A DNA stretch of 64,000 nt, from the NCBI RefSeq assembly GCF_021608265.1, contig NZ_JAKIHP010000001.1, positions 186,001 through 250,000 on the forward strand, read 5' to 3'. Positions 1-7,997 of the stretch are shown in pieces. A model generated the notes under the pieces. That model had not been told where the DNA came from. It worked only from the letters and a program-made list of their open reading frames with translations, and made no database searches. A program made the translations under genes and the position numbers. Within the stretch, counting starts at the first letter, position 1; every line of letters starts with the position of its first letter. The stretch is from Flavobacterium wongokense. GTDB taxonomy: Bacteria; Bacteroidota; Bacteroidia; Flavobacteriales; Flavobacteriaceae.

Positions 1-2
1 AA

Positions 3-422
3 CTTGAAAAAATTATATTCTACAATATGGATAAGGCGATTAAGTCTTATCGGATGTTTGCTCAAAAGAAACTCAAGGAAAATGGCTTTAAGATTACGAT
101 TGACCAATGGCTGATTATCAAAACCATATTAGAAAATCCAACAATAACACAGCAGGAAATTGCCCGGAATGTCTTTAAGGACAATGCCTCAGTAACCCGA
201 ATTATTGACCTGCTTGTAAAATCGGAATACCTTGAAAGGCGCGACAATCCGGACGACAGAAGAAAATCAAACCTTGTCGTTACCGAAGAAGGGGAATCAA
301 TCATCTACAAAGTGCAGGACCTGGTGCTGCAAAACAGGAAAAACGCACTGAATACCATTACTCCAGAGGAATTGGAAACCATGAACCTTGCGCTTAAAAA
401 AATCATAGACAATTGTTCTTAG
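3..422 (+). CDS. MarR-family transcriptional regulator (5' end outside window)
   Basis: DNA-binding regulator of the MarR winged-helix family. The ATG at 27 is an internal methionine: the frame is open to the left edge and reads a typical MarR N-terminal helix (LEKIIFYNMDKAIKSYR), so the true start probably lies outside the window. The winged helix follows: a helix-turn-helix near TQQEIARNVFKDNASVTRII and the wing with RRDNPDDRRKSNLVVTEEG, where the D-x-R-x DRR pattern is diagnostic. Members bind short palindromes as dimers and usually repress nearby genes until a ligand binds. The next genes on the strand encode an outer-membrane receptor and a protease, and a TTGACATATCAA half-palindrome lies between, so local control is plausible but inferred. 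The ligand is unknown. Confidence 0.88.
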   Translation, partial: LEKIIFYNMDKAIKSYRMFAQKKLKENGFKITIDQWLIIKTILENPTITQQEIARNVFKDNASVTRIIDLLVKSEYLERRDNPDDRRKSNLVVTEEGESIIYKVQDLVLQNRKNALNTITPEELETMNLALKKIIDNCS

Positions 423-499
423 CTGAATTAAATGTTAAAATTTTAAGGAATTTATTTTTTTGCTGTAACAAATTTATTTTGTGATGTACTTATAATAGT

Positions 500-517
500 T
501 GTTTGACATATCAAGCA
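500..517. promoter_or_regulatory. Candidate MarR-type operator (imperfect palindrome)
   Basis: An 18-bp imperfect inverted repeat with core TTGACATATCAA; 7 of 9 positions pair. Its size and TTG...CAA shape resemble MarR-family operators. It lies 78 bp after the MarR gene and 178 bp before the TonB receptor gene. The regulatory role is inferred from position and symmetry only. Confidence 0.3.
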
Positions 518-558
518 AAATGATTATTCTATTACATTAATCAAAAAACCAACAACTT

Positions 559-681
559 ATGGCACACAAAATTGGGTTATTATTGGCTTTGGCTGCTTCT
601 TTGCTCGGCGCAATATCAGATCAGGAGTTAAAACCAATCAAAAATCACGCATCGGAAATCAATATTACACGTACCCGATAA
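559..681 (+). CDS. Possible 40-residue hydrophobic peptide
   Basis: A short ATG-started frame ends 13 bp before the TonB receptor start. It reads MAHKIGLLLALAASLLGA and then a polar tail ending in NITRTR. The first 18 residues look like a signal peptide or a single membrane helix. No family is recognised. It could be a leader peptide of the receptor transcript, a tiny exported peptide, or chance. The starting ATG, the hydrophobic beginning and the tight spacing favour a real gene, but the support is weak. Confidence 0.3.
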   Translation: MAHKIGLLLALAASLLGAISDQELKPIKNHASEINITRTR

Positions 682-694
682 AATAAATCAAAAA

Positions 695-3124
695 ATGAAG
701 CAGTTAATCTTATTAGCAATCCTTTTGCTACAGTCCTCCTATTGCCTTTCGCAAACGAATATTGGAAAAATAAACGGTACCATTTCAAATGAAAAAAACG
801 TGCCGGTTGAATTTGCCAATGTCACCTTACATCGCGTTGCAGATTCCGTATTTGTAAAGGCTTCGATAAGCGATGAAAAGGGAAATTTTGAACTGGATAA
901 CCTTTCCAACGGTGATTACTATTTAAAGGTAACACATGCCTCATTTGAAAATTACAGAAGCGGGAATTTCGTCATTTCGCCTGAAAAACAATCCATAAGT
1001 TTTGAAAAAATTATTGTAAAACCCAACTCAAATACCTTGAAGGAAGTTGTGGTCACCAAAGAAAAACAATTCATTGAAAGAAAATTAGACAAGATAGTTG
1101 TTAATGTTGAAAATAGTATTGTTTCTGCTGGAAACACTGTATTAGATGTTCTTGAGCGTTCTCCGAGTGTCATGGTTAACCAGGAGAGCTCAATAAATTT
1201 GAAAGGAAAATCGGGTGTGATTGTAATGATTGATGGCAAACCTACACCTCTTTCCGGTACTGATTTGATTGTATATTTAAAAAGTGTTCCAGCAGCAAAC
1301 ATACAAACCATCGAGATTATCACGAATCCATCAGCCAAATATGACGCGGCAGGAAATGCCGGGATTATCAACATCAAATTTAAGAAAGACCAAAAACAGG
1401 GTTTCAATGGTTCGGCGACCTTAAGCTACGGACAAGGAGTTTACAAAAAACCATCGGCGAGCATCAACCTGAATTTCCGTGATAAGAAATGGAATTTCTT
1501 CGGAAGCCATTCTTATGCAAATCCGCTCAATTACGGCGCCTTTTTTATCAATAGGAAATTCTTTGATGACAGCCATAATGTGACTTCAATTTTTGAACAG
1601 GATTCGTTTACCAAAGTACCGTCAATCAGCAACAATTCGCGTATTGGTGCCGATTTTTATGCAACCGAAAAAACGGTTTTTGGGGTTTTGATGAATGGAA
1701 ACTGGAATAATAATGACCGATATGCCAACACCGATGCTGTAATTACACATCCGGACGGAACACTTGATTATACTACGCAAACCAGTATTTTATCGGATGA
1801 AAGCCGTTTCAATGGTTTTGCCAATTTTAACTTTAAGCATAGTTTCAACACAGCCGGAAAAGAGATAACAGCCGATATCGATTACGGAAAATTCGATGCA
1901 ACAACACTTCAGGACATTCATAACATTAATGCCAATCCTGATGAAAGCATCATTTCAGACACCATGGTTGCCACCGACCAAACCGGAATCATTACCGTAA
2001 AATCAATAAAGACAGATTATACTCATCCGTTTTCTGAGAAAATGAAGCTGGAAGTTGGACTCAAATCAAGTCTGGTAACTTCCGACAATGACGTTAAGTT
2101 TTATAATGTAGAAAACGGTGAGTCTATTCTGGATGTCACAAAATCGAATCATTTTATTTATGAGGAAAACATCAATGCGGCTTATGGAAGTTTTGCAAGA
2201 GAGTTTACCAAATGGGATTTTCAGGCTGGTTTGCGTATGGAACATACCAAAACCAATGGAAAACAATTGGCTACAGGAGACCAGTTTTCGAGAAATTATG
2301 TAACCTTCTTTCCAAACATTGTAGTCAATAGGAAATTCACTGAGGAGAATTCACTTTCATTATCCTATACCAAACGCATTGACAGACCAACCTATCGCCA
2401 GCTCAATCCTTTCAAGGTTTTTGTGGATTCGTATACGTATGTTGTGGGTGACCCAACGTTGAATTCGGTAATTACGCACTCATTTGAACTCAATCACACT
2501 TATAAATCAAAATACATTACAACGCTGAGTTATACCAGAAGCAAGGAAAGCATCACCGACATTTTTGTACAGGATGATGATACCCGCATTTCCTATCAGA
2601 TTCCGGCCAACATCCAGGATTATGAGCAATTTAATTTGGGAGTTTACATTCCGCTTAAATACAGAAAGGTTGTCAACTCAACACTTTCGGCTTCGGTTTA
2701 CTTAAATAAATATTCAAGTCCGCTTGACGGTGGAAGCCTGCAACAGGATTTTACTTCCTGGGATATGAATATGAACAACAGCATTGTTTTAGGAAAAGGA
2801 TGGACTGCCGAATTGAATGGTTATTATCAGAGCCGAATGGTTTGGGGATTGTTTTACATCAAACATCTATCTCAAATTTCAGCCGGAATCCAGAAAGTTT
2901 CCAATGATAAAAACTCCATTTTCAAGCTGAATGTCAGTGACATTTTCCTAACCAATCACATTGCGGTAGATGTTCGCTACCAAAACCAGGATTTCTTTAC
3001 TGAAAGAACCTGGGATGCGAGAGTTGTGACACTTTCTTATACGTATCGCTTTGGGAAAAATACAGTCTCAAGGGCACGTCAGAGAACTACCGGAGTTGAG
3101 GATGAAAAACGCAGGGCGAGCTAA
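695..3124 (+). CDS. TonB-dependent outer-membrane receptor (OMP_b-brl_3 type)
   Basis: Outer-membrane beta-barrel of 809 residues. A signal peptide (about 1-19, ending SYCLSQ) is followed by a carboxypeptidase-regulatory-like beta-sandwich (about 24-115) typical of Bacteroidota receptors. The plug domain (about 115-235) contains VLERSPSVMVNQ, VMIDGKPTPLSG and ITNPSAKYDAAGNAGIINI. The rest is a barrel rich in alternating aromatic strands, with the family signature LSYTKRIDRPTYRQLNPF. The barrel appears to end near VVTLSYTYRFGKN, so about 20 charged residues trail it, which is slightly unusual. No SusD partner follows, which argues against a glycan-uptake SusCD pair. The substrate is unknown; a regulator gene upstream and a protease gene 17 bp downstream suggest a small co-regulated unit. 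Confidence 0.9.
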   Translation: MKQLILLAILLLQSSYCLSQTNIGKINGTISNEKNVPVEFANVTLHRVADSVFVKASISDEKGNFELDNLSNGDYYLKVTHASFENYRSGNFVISPEKQSISFEKIIVKPNSNTLKEVVVTKEKQFIERKLDKIVVNVENSIVSAGNTVLDVLERSPSVMVNQESSINLKGKSGVIVMIDGKPTPLSGTDLIVYLKSVPAANIQTIEIITNPSAKYDAAGNAGIINIKFKKDQKQGFNGSATLSYGQGVYKKPSASINLNFRDKKWNFFGSHSYANPLNYGAFFINRKFFDDSHNVTSIFEQDSFTKVPSISNNSRIGADFYATEKTVFGVLMNGNWNNNDRYANTDAVITHPDGTLDYTTQTSILSDESRFNGFANFNFKHSFNTAGKEITADIDYGKFDATTLQDIHNINANPDESIISDTMVATDQTGIITVKSIKTDYTHPFSEKMKLEVGLKSSLVTSDNDVKFYNVENGESILDVTKSNHFIYEENINAAYGSFAREFTKWDFQAGLRMEHTKTNGKQLATGDQFSRNYVTFFPNIVVNRKFTEENSLSLSYTKRIDRPTYRQLNPFKVFVDSYTYVVGDPTLNSVITHSFELNHTYKSKYITTLSYTRSKESITDIFVQDDDTRISYQIPANIQDYEQFNLGVYIPLKYRKVVNSTLSASVYLNKYSSPLDGGSLQQDFTSWDMNMNNSIVLGKGWTAELNGYYQSRMVWGLFYIKHLSQISAGIQKVSNDKNSIFKLNVSDIFLTNHIAVDVRYQNQDFFTERTWDARVVTLSYTYRFGKNTVSRARQRTTGVEDEKRRAS

Positions 3125-3141
3125 TCCTAAAAGGCTTTACA

Positions 3142-4293
3142 ATGAAAAAGGCAGTTTTAATCAGCATTTCAATATTATGGAATGTAATGGCTATTGATGC
3201 GCAAAATGTGGCTTCCTTTAAAATCAGTTTTGACGAGGATAAAGTTGTGCTTCCCATTTCTTACCGCAGCGGTGCCAATCCCGTTATCGAGGTACAATTA
3301 AACGGGAAAGGCCCATATAAGTTTATGTTTGATACCGGAAGCCCAATAGTTGCCAAATTAGACGAAAAAGTTTTCAACGAACTCAATCTATCCGTAACTG
3401 ATTCTGTACTGGCTGGAGATGGCAGCGGTGCCAATTCGAAATCCTTTCCGGTAACCAATCTGAAAGAAATATCCATTGGCACTTATCATATCAAAAATGT
3501 TGATGCCATGGTTCGGAACTACAATCAGCGCAAAAACATTGATGTAATTGATGGGGTAATTGGGCTAAGTTTTTTTAAGGGTGTTTTGGTCGAATTGAAT
3601 TTTGAAACAAATCAGTTGATTATTAGCAAAGGCAAATTGGATAAAGAGGATAAAAGTGCCTTTGCTATGTCAACTGAAAATGACGTTCCCAGGATAAAGT
3701 TAAAGCTTGGTTCCAAAGAACTGCCAGCAATCCTTGACACCGGAAATATGGGTTGGCTGACTGTGCATAGTTCTGATATTACAAATGAGATGATACTAGG
3801 AACGCCAAAGGTTGTTGGCAGGGCAAAAACGGTAAGCAATGAATTTGAAATCAGGGAAGCTGAACTCAATCAGGCGATAGCAATCGGGTCAATTGAATTC
3901 CAAAATCCAACAATCATCATAAATGACGTTTTGCCACAGAGTAATGCGGGAATTCGGTTTTTAAGGCAAATGAATATCACATTTGACATGAAAAACAACT
4001 TGGTAAGATTGGTGAGGTTCCAACCTAAATTATCGGAAACCAATTCGAAAAACGATAATGAATACACCGGAAAATATGGAGACCGAACAATCACTGCAAA
4101 TGATGAAGGAACATTATTCATTCAAAGGCCAAATGGGATGCTTATGAAAATGGTTGCCAGGTCAAAAGACGGATTTGGATTGGAAATGGTGCCAAACGCT
4201 GCCATTGTTTTTGAAAGGGATTCCAACAATAAAATAATTGCCGTTAAAGTCAGCAAAGGTGATGGCGTCTGGGAAAGAAGCGCTAAAGATTAA
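3142..4293 (+). CDS. Exported retropepsin-like aspartyl protease
   Basis: A 383-residue protein with a signal peptide (about 1-20, ending IDAQ) and two aspartyl-protease active-site motifs: FDTGSP with Asp64 and LDTGN with Asp199. Each sits in a beta-rich lobe of about 130 residues, so one chain may supply both catalytic aspartates, as in pepsins, whereas most bacterial family members carry one retropepsin lobe per chain. The last 80 residues form a separate beta-rich tail. It starts 17 bp after the TonB receptor gene and is probably cotranscribed with it. Its stop codon shares bases with that of the convergent gene. Catalysis is predicted from the motifs; the substrate is unknown. Confidence 0.8.
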   Translation: MKKAVLISISILWNVMAIDAQNVASFKISFDEDKVVLPISYRSGANPVIEVQLNGKGPYKFMFDTGSPIVAKLDEKVFNELNLSVTDSVLAGDGSGANSKSFPVTNLKEISIGTYHIKNVDAMVRNYNQRKNIDVIDGVIGLSFFKGVLVELNFETNQLIISKGKLDKEDKSAFAMSTENDVPRIKLKLGSKELPAILDTGNMGWLTVHSSDITNEMILGTPKVVGRAKTVSNEFEIREAELNQAIAIGSIEFQNPTIIINDVLPQSNAGIRFLRQMNITFDMKNNLVRLVRFQPKLSETNSKNDNEYTGKYGDRTITANDEGTLFIQRPNGMLMKMVARSKDGFGLEMVPNAAIVFERDSNNKIIAVKVSKGDGVWERSAKD

Positions 4294-4643
4294 AACACTT
4301 TCGACAAAAACTTGTAGATCATAATGATTGAGGAAGCAAAGAGCAGTATGCAGAATGTTAAACCGAAAATCAATAAATTCCTTGCTTCAGGTGTAAAAGA
4401 CGAAAACTCCCTAAATTCAGACATTACAGCAAAAACCATGTAAATGGAAAACAGTGCCGTAATGGTCGCCAAAAACATTCCTATGAATTTGTTCTGGAAA
4501 ATTACCTGGAACAGCAGTATGAAGAATACTGCTAAGGCAAATGGATTAATGACATTCCTTCCCAGATAATTGTCTAAAAACCAATAAGCGCTTAGGATGA
4601 CAATGATGATTTCGGGGAGCAGTAAAAGGTATTTTTTTTTCAT
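4290..4643 (-). CDS. Small four-helix membrane protein, unknown function
   Basis: About 117 residues from the ATG at 4643 (MKKKYLLLLPEII). The frame runs further upstream to an alternative start near 4724, but that extension is encoded by the direct-repeat sequence and reads as unstructured basic residues, so the internal ATG is preferred. Four hydrophobic segments are visible (about residues 5-22, 29-47, 52-75 and 88-113), giving a small integral inner-membrane protein. No conserved motif is recognised. It lies downstream of the MoxR gene on the same strand, but a hairpin terminator and repeats separate them, so it is probably transcribed weakly or independently. Confidence 0.6.
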   Translation of the reverse strand: MKKKYLLLLPEIIIVILSAYWFLDNYLGRNVINPFALAVFFILLFQVIFQNKFIGMFLATITALFSIYMVFAVMSEFREFSSFTPEARNLLIFGLTFCILLFASSIIMIYKFLSKVF

Positions 4644-4660
4644 TTGATATAGATTTTTCT

Positions 4661-4742
4661 CCGCTGCGCTCCGAACAGTTCGGCTTTGCCTTGGGTTTGA
4701 TTTTTTCCGCTGCGCTCCAAACAATTCGGCAACGCCTCGGGT
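4661..4742. repeat. Two 36-bp direct repeats, 46-bp period
   Basis: The segments at 4661-4696 and 4707-4742 both begin CCGCTGCGCTCC, continue AACA(G/A)TTCGGC and end GGGT; they are roughly 80 percent identical by eye. They fill most of the gap between the MoxR gene and the small membrane protein gene. The GC-rich words contrast with the AT-rich surroundings and look like fragments of a dispersed intergenic repeat. Confidence 0.6.
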
Positions 4743-4761
4743 GATGATGTACTATATAAAC

Positions 4762-4790
4762 GAAAAAAAAGCTGTTTTATTACAACAGCT
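4762..4790 (-). terminator. Rho-independent terminator of the chaperone-MoxR operon
   Basis: On the minus strand the arms AGCTGTT and AACAGCT enclose a 7-nt loop, followed by eight U residues. The MoxR stop codon (4780-4782) sits in the loop, so the terminator overlaps the end of the gene. Confidence 0.75.
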
Positions 4791-5733
4791 TATCAATTAT
4801 CATTTCTTCGGTAATGCCTTCGGCATCAGCCTTGTAATTTTTAATGATTCGATGGCGCAGGATTCCGGTTGCAACCGCCTTTACATCTTCAATATCCGGA
4901 GAGAATTTTCCATTGAATGCGGCATTTGTTTTGGCTGCCAAAATCAGGTTCTGTGAAGCTCTTGGACCTGCGCCCCAATCCAAATAATTCTTGATATAAT
5001 CATTCGACAAAGGATTGTTCGGACGTGTTTTGCTCACTAAGGTTACTGCGTATTCAATAACATTATCGGCAACCGGGATTCGGCGTACCAAATGTTGGAA
5101 ATCAATAATCTCCTGAGCGGTAAACAACGGGCTGATTTCTGGTTTAGCGTCAGAGGTTGTGCTTTTCACCACATCAACTTCTTCAGCAAAAGAAGGATAA
5201 TCCAATTTAATGGCAAACATAAAACGGTCCAATTGCGCTTCAGGCAAAGGATAAGTTCCTTCCTGCTCAATTGGATTTTGGGTTGCCAAAACGAAATAAG
5301 GCAAATCCAATTTATAATTTTGTCCAGCAATCGTTACAGAACGTTCCTGCATCGCTTCAAGCAAAGCTGCCTGTGTTTTTGGCGGCGTCCTGTTAATCTC
5401 ATCGGCCAAAATGATGTTGGCAAAAATAGGCCCTTTGATGAATTTGAACTGACGGCTTTCATCCAGGATTTCACTTCCAAGTATGTCCGACGGCATCAAA
5501 TCGGGTGTAAACTGTATTCTTTTGAAGTCTAATCCTAAAGCCTGTGAAATGGTGTTTACCATCAAGGTCTTCGCCAAACCGGGAACACCAACCAAAAGTG
5601 CGTGTCCTCCAGAAAAGATACTCAATAAAATTTGGTCAACAACGGCGTCCTGACCTACAATTATTTTGGCGATTTCTGTTTTAAGTTCAGCTCTTTTTTG
5701 AACTAATTTTTTAATGGCGGTAACATCTGACAT
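4780..5733 (-). CDS. MoxR-family AAA+ ATPase
   Basis: A 317-residue cytosolic AAA+ ATPase of the MoxR type. Walker A is GVPGLAKT (49-56) and Walker B is ILADEIN with Asp111-Glu112. The typical MoxR stretch ATQNPIEQEGTYPLPEAQLDRF carries sensor 1 and the arginine-finger region, and a helical lid forms the C-terminus. MoxR proteins act as chaperones that insert metals or assemble protein complexes, often working with von Willebrand-domain partners encoded nearby. No such partner is present here: the gene is last in an operon with three periplasmic folding factors, 25 bp after the preceding gene. An envelope-assembly role is therefore an inference from context. Confidence 0.93.
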   Translation of the reverse strand: MSDVTAIKKLVQKRAELKTEIAKIIVGQDAVVDQILLSIFSGGHALLVGVPGLAKTLMVNTISQALGLDFKRIQFTPDLMPSDILGSEILDESRQFKFIKGPIFANIILADEINRTPPKTQAALLEAMQERSVTIAGQNYKLDLPYFVLATQNPIEQEGTYPLPEAQLDRFMFAIKLDYPSFAEEVDVVKSTTSDAKPEISPLFTAQEIIDFQHLVRRIPVADNVIEYAVTLVSKTRPNNPLSNDYIKNYLDWGAGPRASQNLILAAKTNAAFNGKFSPDIEDVKAVATGILRHRIIKNYKADAEGITEEMIIDKLL

Positions 5734-5758
5734 AGGATTTACGCTTTAGGTTTATGAC

Positions 5759-7165
5759 TTATTTTTTAATCCAATTATTGACAAATACACAATCCCTGTA
5801 TTCACCATTAATCTTGATGTAAGTTTCCTTGATTTTTTCATCTGTCCATTTTGCAATGGCTTTGATTTGTTTTTCCTTCAATGCCAAATCCTTGATTTTG
5901 GTATAATCTTTAGCATAATCGGCAGTGTGCTCATTAATCCTGTTAGTGATTGTGATGATTTTGTATTTTTTACCTTGTCTTGGATCATCGTCTAAGATTG
6001 GCTGTGTAATCGCATTGTCTTTTAAATTGGAAACTTCGCTATACAGGCTTGGATCCATTTTGGTCAATTCGAAATGCGTATCCTGTGTTTTTGGGTTGAT
6101 TAAGGTTCCTCCATTGGCACGGGTTTCCTTTTCGTCAGACATCGTTCTGGCTGCATCCGCAAAAGTGATTTCTCCGTTTTCGATTTTTCTTTTAATGCTT
6201 AGGATTTTTTCTTTCGCATCTTTCAATGCCTGGTCAGAAACTTTTGGCATCATCAGGATGTGCCTTAATTCCACTTCCTGTCCTTTGATTTTTTCAACCA
6301 TGATGATATGGTAACCAAATTCGGTTTCAAATGGCTCAGAGATTTCACCTTCATTAAGTGAGAAGGCAACTTCCTTAAACTCTTTTACAAACTGCGATTT
6401 CCTGTTGATTTTATAATAACCTCCACTCGAAGTAGAACCTCTGTCATCAGAATAAATAACAGCCCTTGTCTTAAAACTTGCTCCGGCCAGGACTTCGTCT
6501 TTTATTTCCTTAAGCCTTTTGATAACCCTTTGTTTTTCCTCATCGGTAACTTTTGGCTGCACGACAATTTGGGCTACTTCCATTTCAGCTCCAAAAACCG
6601 GCAAATCGGCTTGTGGAATGGCTTTAAAGAAATTACGGGTTTCTTCCGGTGTGATTTCTACGCCGTCAATGATTTTTTTCTGCATTTCTGCACCCAACTT
6701 AATTGTTTTGATAATGTCAAACAGCTCGGTTTTCAATTCTTCTTCAGAGCCTTTTTTGAAATACGTAACAACCTTATCCATCGAACCTAATTGCTCCACC
6801 ATATAGGAAATCTGATCGTTCATTTTTTCCTTAACCTCTTCATCCTTAATCACGATACTGTCCTGAACAGCCTGGTGTGCAAACAATTTATCTTCCAATA
6901 GTTTGCCCAACATCTGGCAACGCGTAATATCTTTTGTGGATTGACCCTGGCTTGATAATTCCAAAAACGATTTATCGACATCAGAATCAAGGATGATGTA
7001 ATCCCCAACAGTTGCAATGACACCATCAACCTTTTGCTTTTTGAAAGAACTGGTCAACGGTTTTGTTTTTACCGTGTCCTTAATGACTTCCTGAGCATTG
7101 GCAAAGCCTACAGTGCAAAAAATTGCAATGATTGCTACGGTAAGTTTGCTATTTATATATTTCAT
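5759..7165 (-). CDS. Periplasmic peptidyl-prolyl isomerase, SurA-like
   Basis: A 468-residue exported chaperone of the SurA/PpiC family. The start is set at MKYINSK because it is followed at once by a signal peptide (ending GFANAQ); a longer frame exists upstream within the preceding gene. A SurA N-terminal domain (about 35-170, beginning VDGVIATVGDYIILDSDV) precedes two parvulin domains, the first with FGYHIIMVEKIKG and the second with ELRHILMMPK. SurA escorts unfolded outer-membrane proteins across the periplasm. The start overlaps the preceding gene by 17 bp, so the two are translationally linked. It is the most SurA-like of the three chaperones here, but orthology to surA is not proven. 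Confidence 0.9.
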   Translation of the reverse strand: MKYINSKLTVAIIAIFCTVGFANAQEVIKDTVKTKPLTSSFKKQKVDGVIATVGDYIILDSDVDKSFLELSSQGQSTKDITRCQMLGKLLEDKLFAHQAVQDSIVIKDEEVKEKMNDQISYMVEQLGSMDKVVTYFKKGSEEELKTELFDIIKTIKLGAEMQKKIIDGVEITPEETRNFFKAIPQADLPVFGAEMEVAQIVVQPKVTDEEKQRVIKRLKEIKDEVLAGASFKTRAVIYSDDRGSTSSGGYYKINRKSQFVKEFKEVAFSLNEGEISEPFETEFGYHIIMVEKIKGQEVELRHILMMPKVSDQALKDAKEKILSIKRKIENGEITFADAARTMSDEKETRANGGTLINPKTQDTHFELTKMDPSLYSEVSNLKDNAITQPILDDDPRQGKKYKIITITNRINEHTADYAKDYTKIKDLALKEKQIKAIAKWTDEKIKETYIKINGEYRDCVFVNNWIKK

Positions 7166-7997
7166 AATCCTTGTTTTTAATGGCATCATTAGTGATATCT
7201 TTTTCAAATTTTTTAATCAATTCCAATTTTCTTTTATTCAATATAACTTCTTTCAAAGTTGGCTTTATGTATTCAAATGGCGAAACCTGATTCTTGTCAA
7301 TTACATTGGTAATCTTTATCAGATAAGTATCATCCTTATCCTGAATCTGAATCTTTTTCCCGGGCCTCATTAGTTCATCCCTGTTATCGGGATTGATTAC
7401 CGGCAGTTTTACATACACCTGGTTCATATCAACCCAAACACTGTCGTTTAATGCAAAACTCTTGAATTGCAACTTGTAAGTGTCCCAAAACTTTTTGTCC
7501 TTTTTATTGTAATCAAAGAACTTACTACTTATGGTTGCAAAACGAGGATTGTCTTTTGACAGATTGATAAAACGCAACCGGACTAATGTTCCGTTGGTTT
7601 TAAAATTTTCCTTGTTTTCGTCGTAATACCTTTTTAAATCGTCCTGGCTTACAACCGTGTCAACCGTATTCCTAACTATTTCCTCTATATACGCCTTGGT
7701 ATATAAATCTATTTTATATTGCTTTATTAAAGCATTGTACTCTGCTTTTTTCCTGTCGCTCAGGTTTCGTTCTGCCGCATCGATCAACAATTTCTGGCTT
7801 GCCCATCGATCGATATAATCCCTTACCAAAAGGATGCTGTCCTCTTTAGAAGTTCCGGCCGGAACCAAGGTTGCGATGTCGCTTTTATACAAATAGTTTT
7901 TTCCTACTCTGGCAATTGATTGCGGTTTTTGTTCTGGTTTCAAATAATTACAGGAACAAACCATCAAAAAAACCAGGAAAAAACTTTTTCTAATCAT
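7149..7997 (-). CDS. Lipoprotein related to SurA/PpiC chaperones, parvulin domain not evident
   Basis: A 282-residue protein with a short hydrophobic start and a cysteine-containing end (FLMVCSCNYL), so lipoprotein processing at Cys16 is likely. The mature start SIARVGKNYLYKSDIATLVP resembles the opening of SurA and PpiC N-terminal domains, followed by a helical region. I see no clear parvulin active-site pattern in the middle part, so it may be a chaperone-only relative that has lost isomerase activity. Its start codon directly abuts the stop of the upstream chaperone gene and its end overlaps the downstream one, which indicates tight co-expression. Confidence 0.75.
   Translation of the reverse strand: MIRKSFFLVFLMVCSCNYLKPEQKPQSIARVGKNYLYKSDIATLVPAGTSKEDSILLVRDYIDRWASQKLLIDAAERNLSDRKKAEYNALIKQYKIDLYTKAYIEEIVRNTVDTVVSQDDLKRYYDENKENFKTNGTLVRLRFINLSKDNPRFATISSKFFDYNKKDKKFWDTYKLQFKSFALNDSVWVDMNQVYVKLPVINPDNRDELMRPGKKIQIQDKDDTYLIKITNVIDKNQVSPFEYIKPTLKEVILNKRKLELIKKFEKDITNDAIKNKDYEIYK

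Noticed and set aside
5092..5532. Plus-strand frame of 146 codons inside the MoxR gene
   Set aside because: It is antisense to conserved AAA+ motifs and its translation shows no family features.
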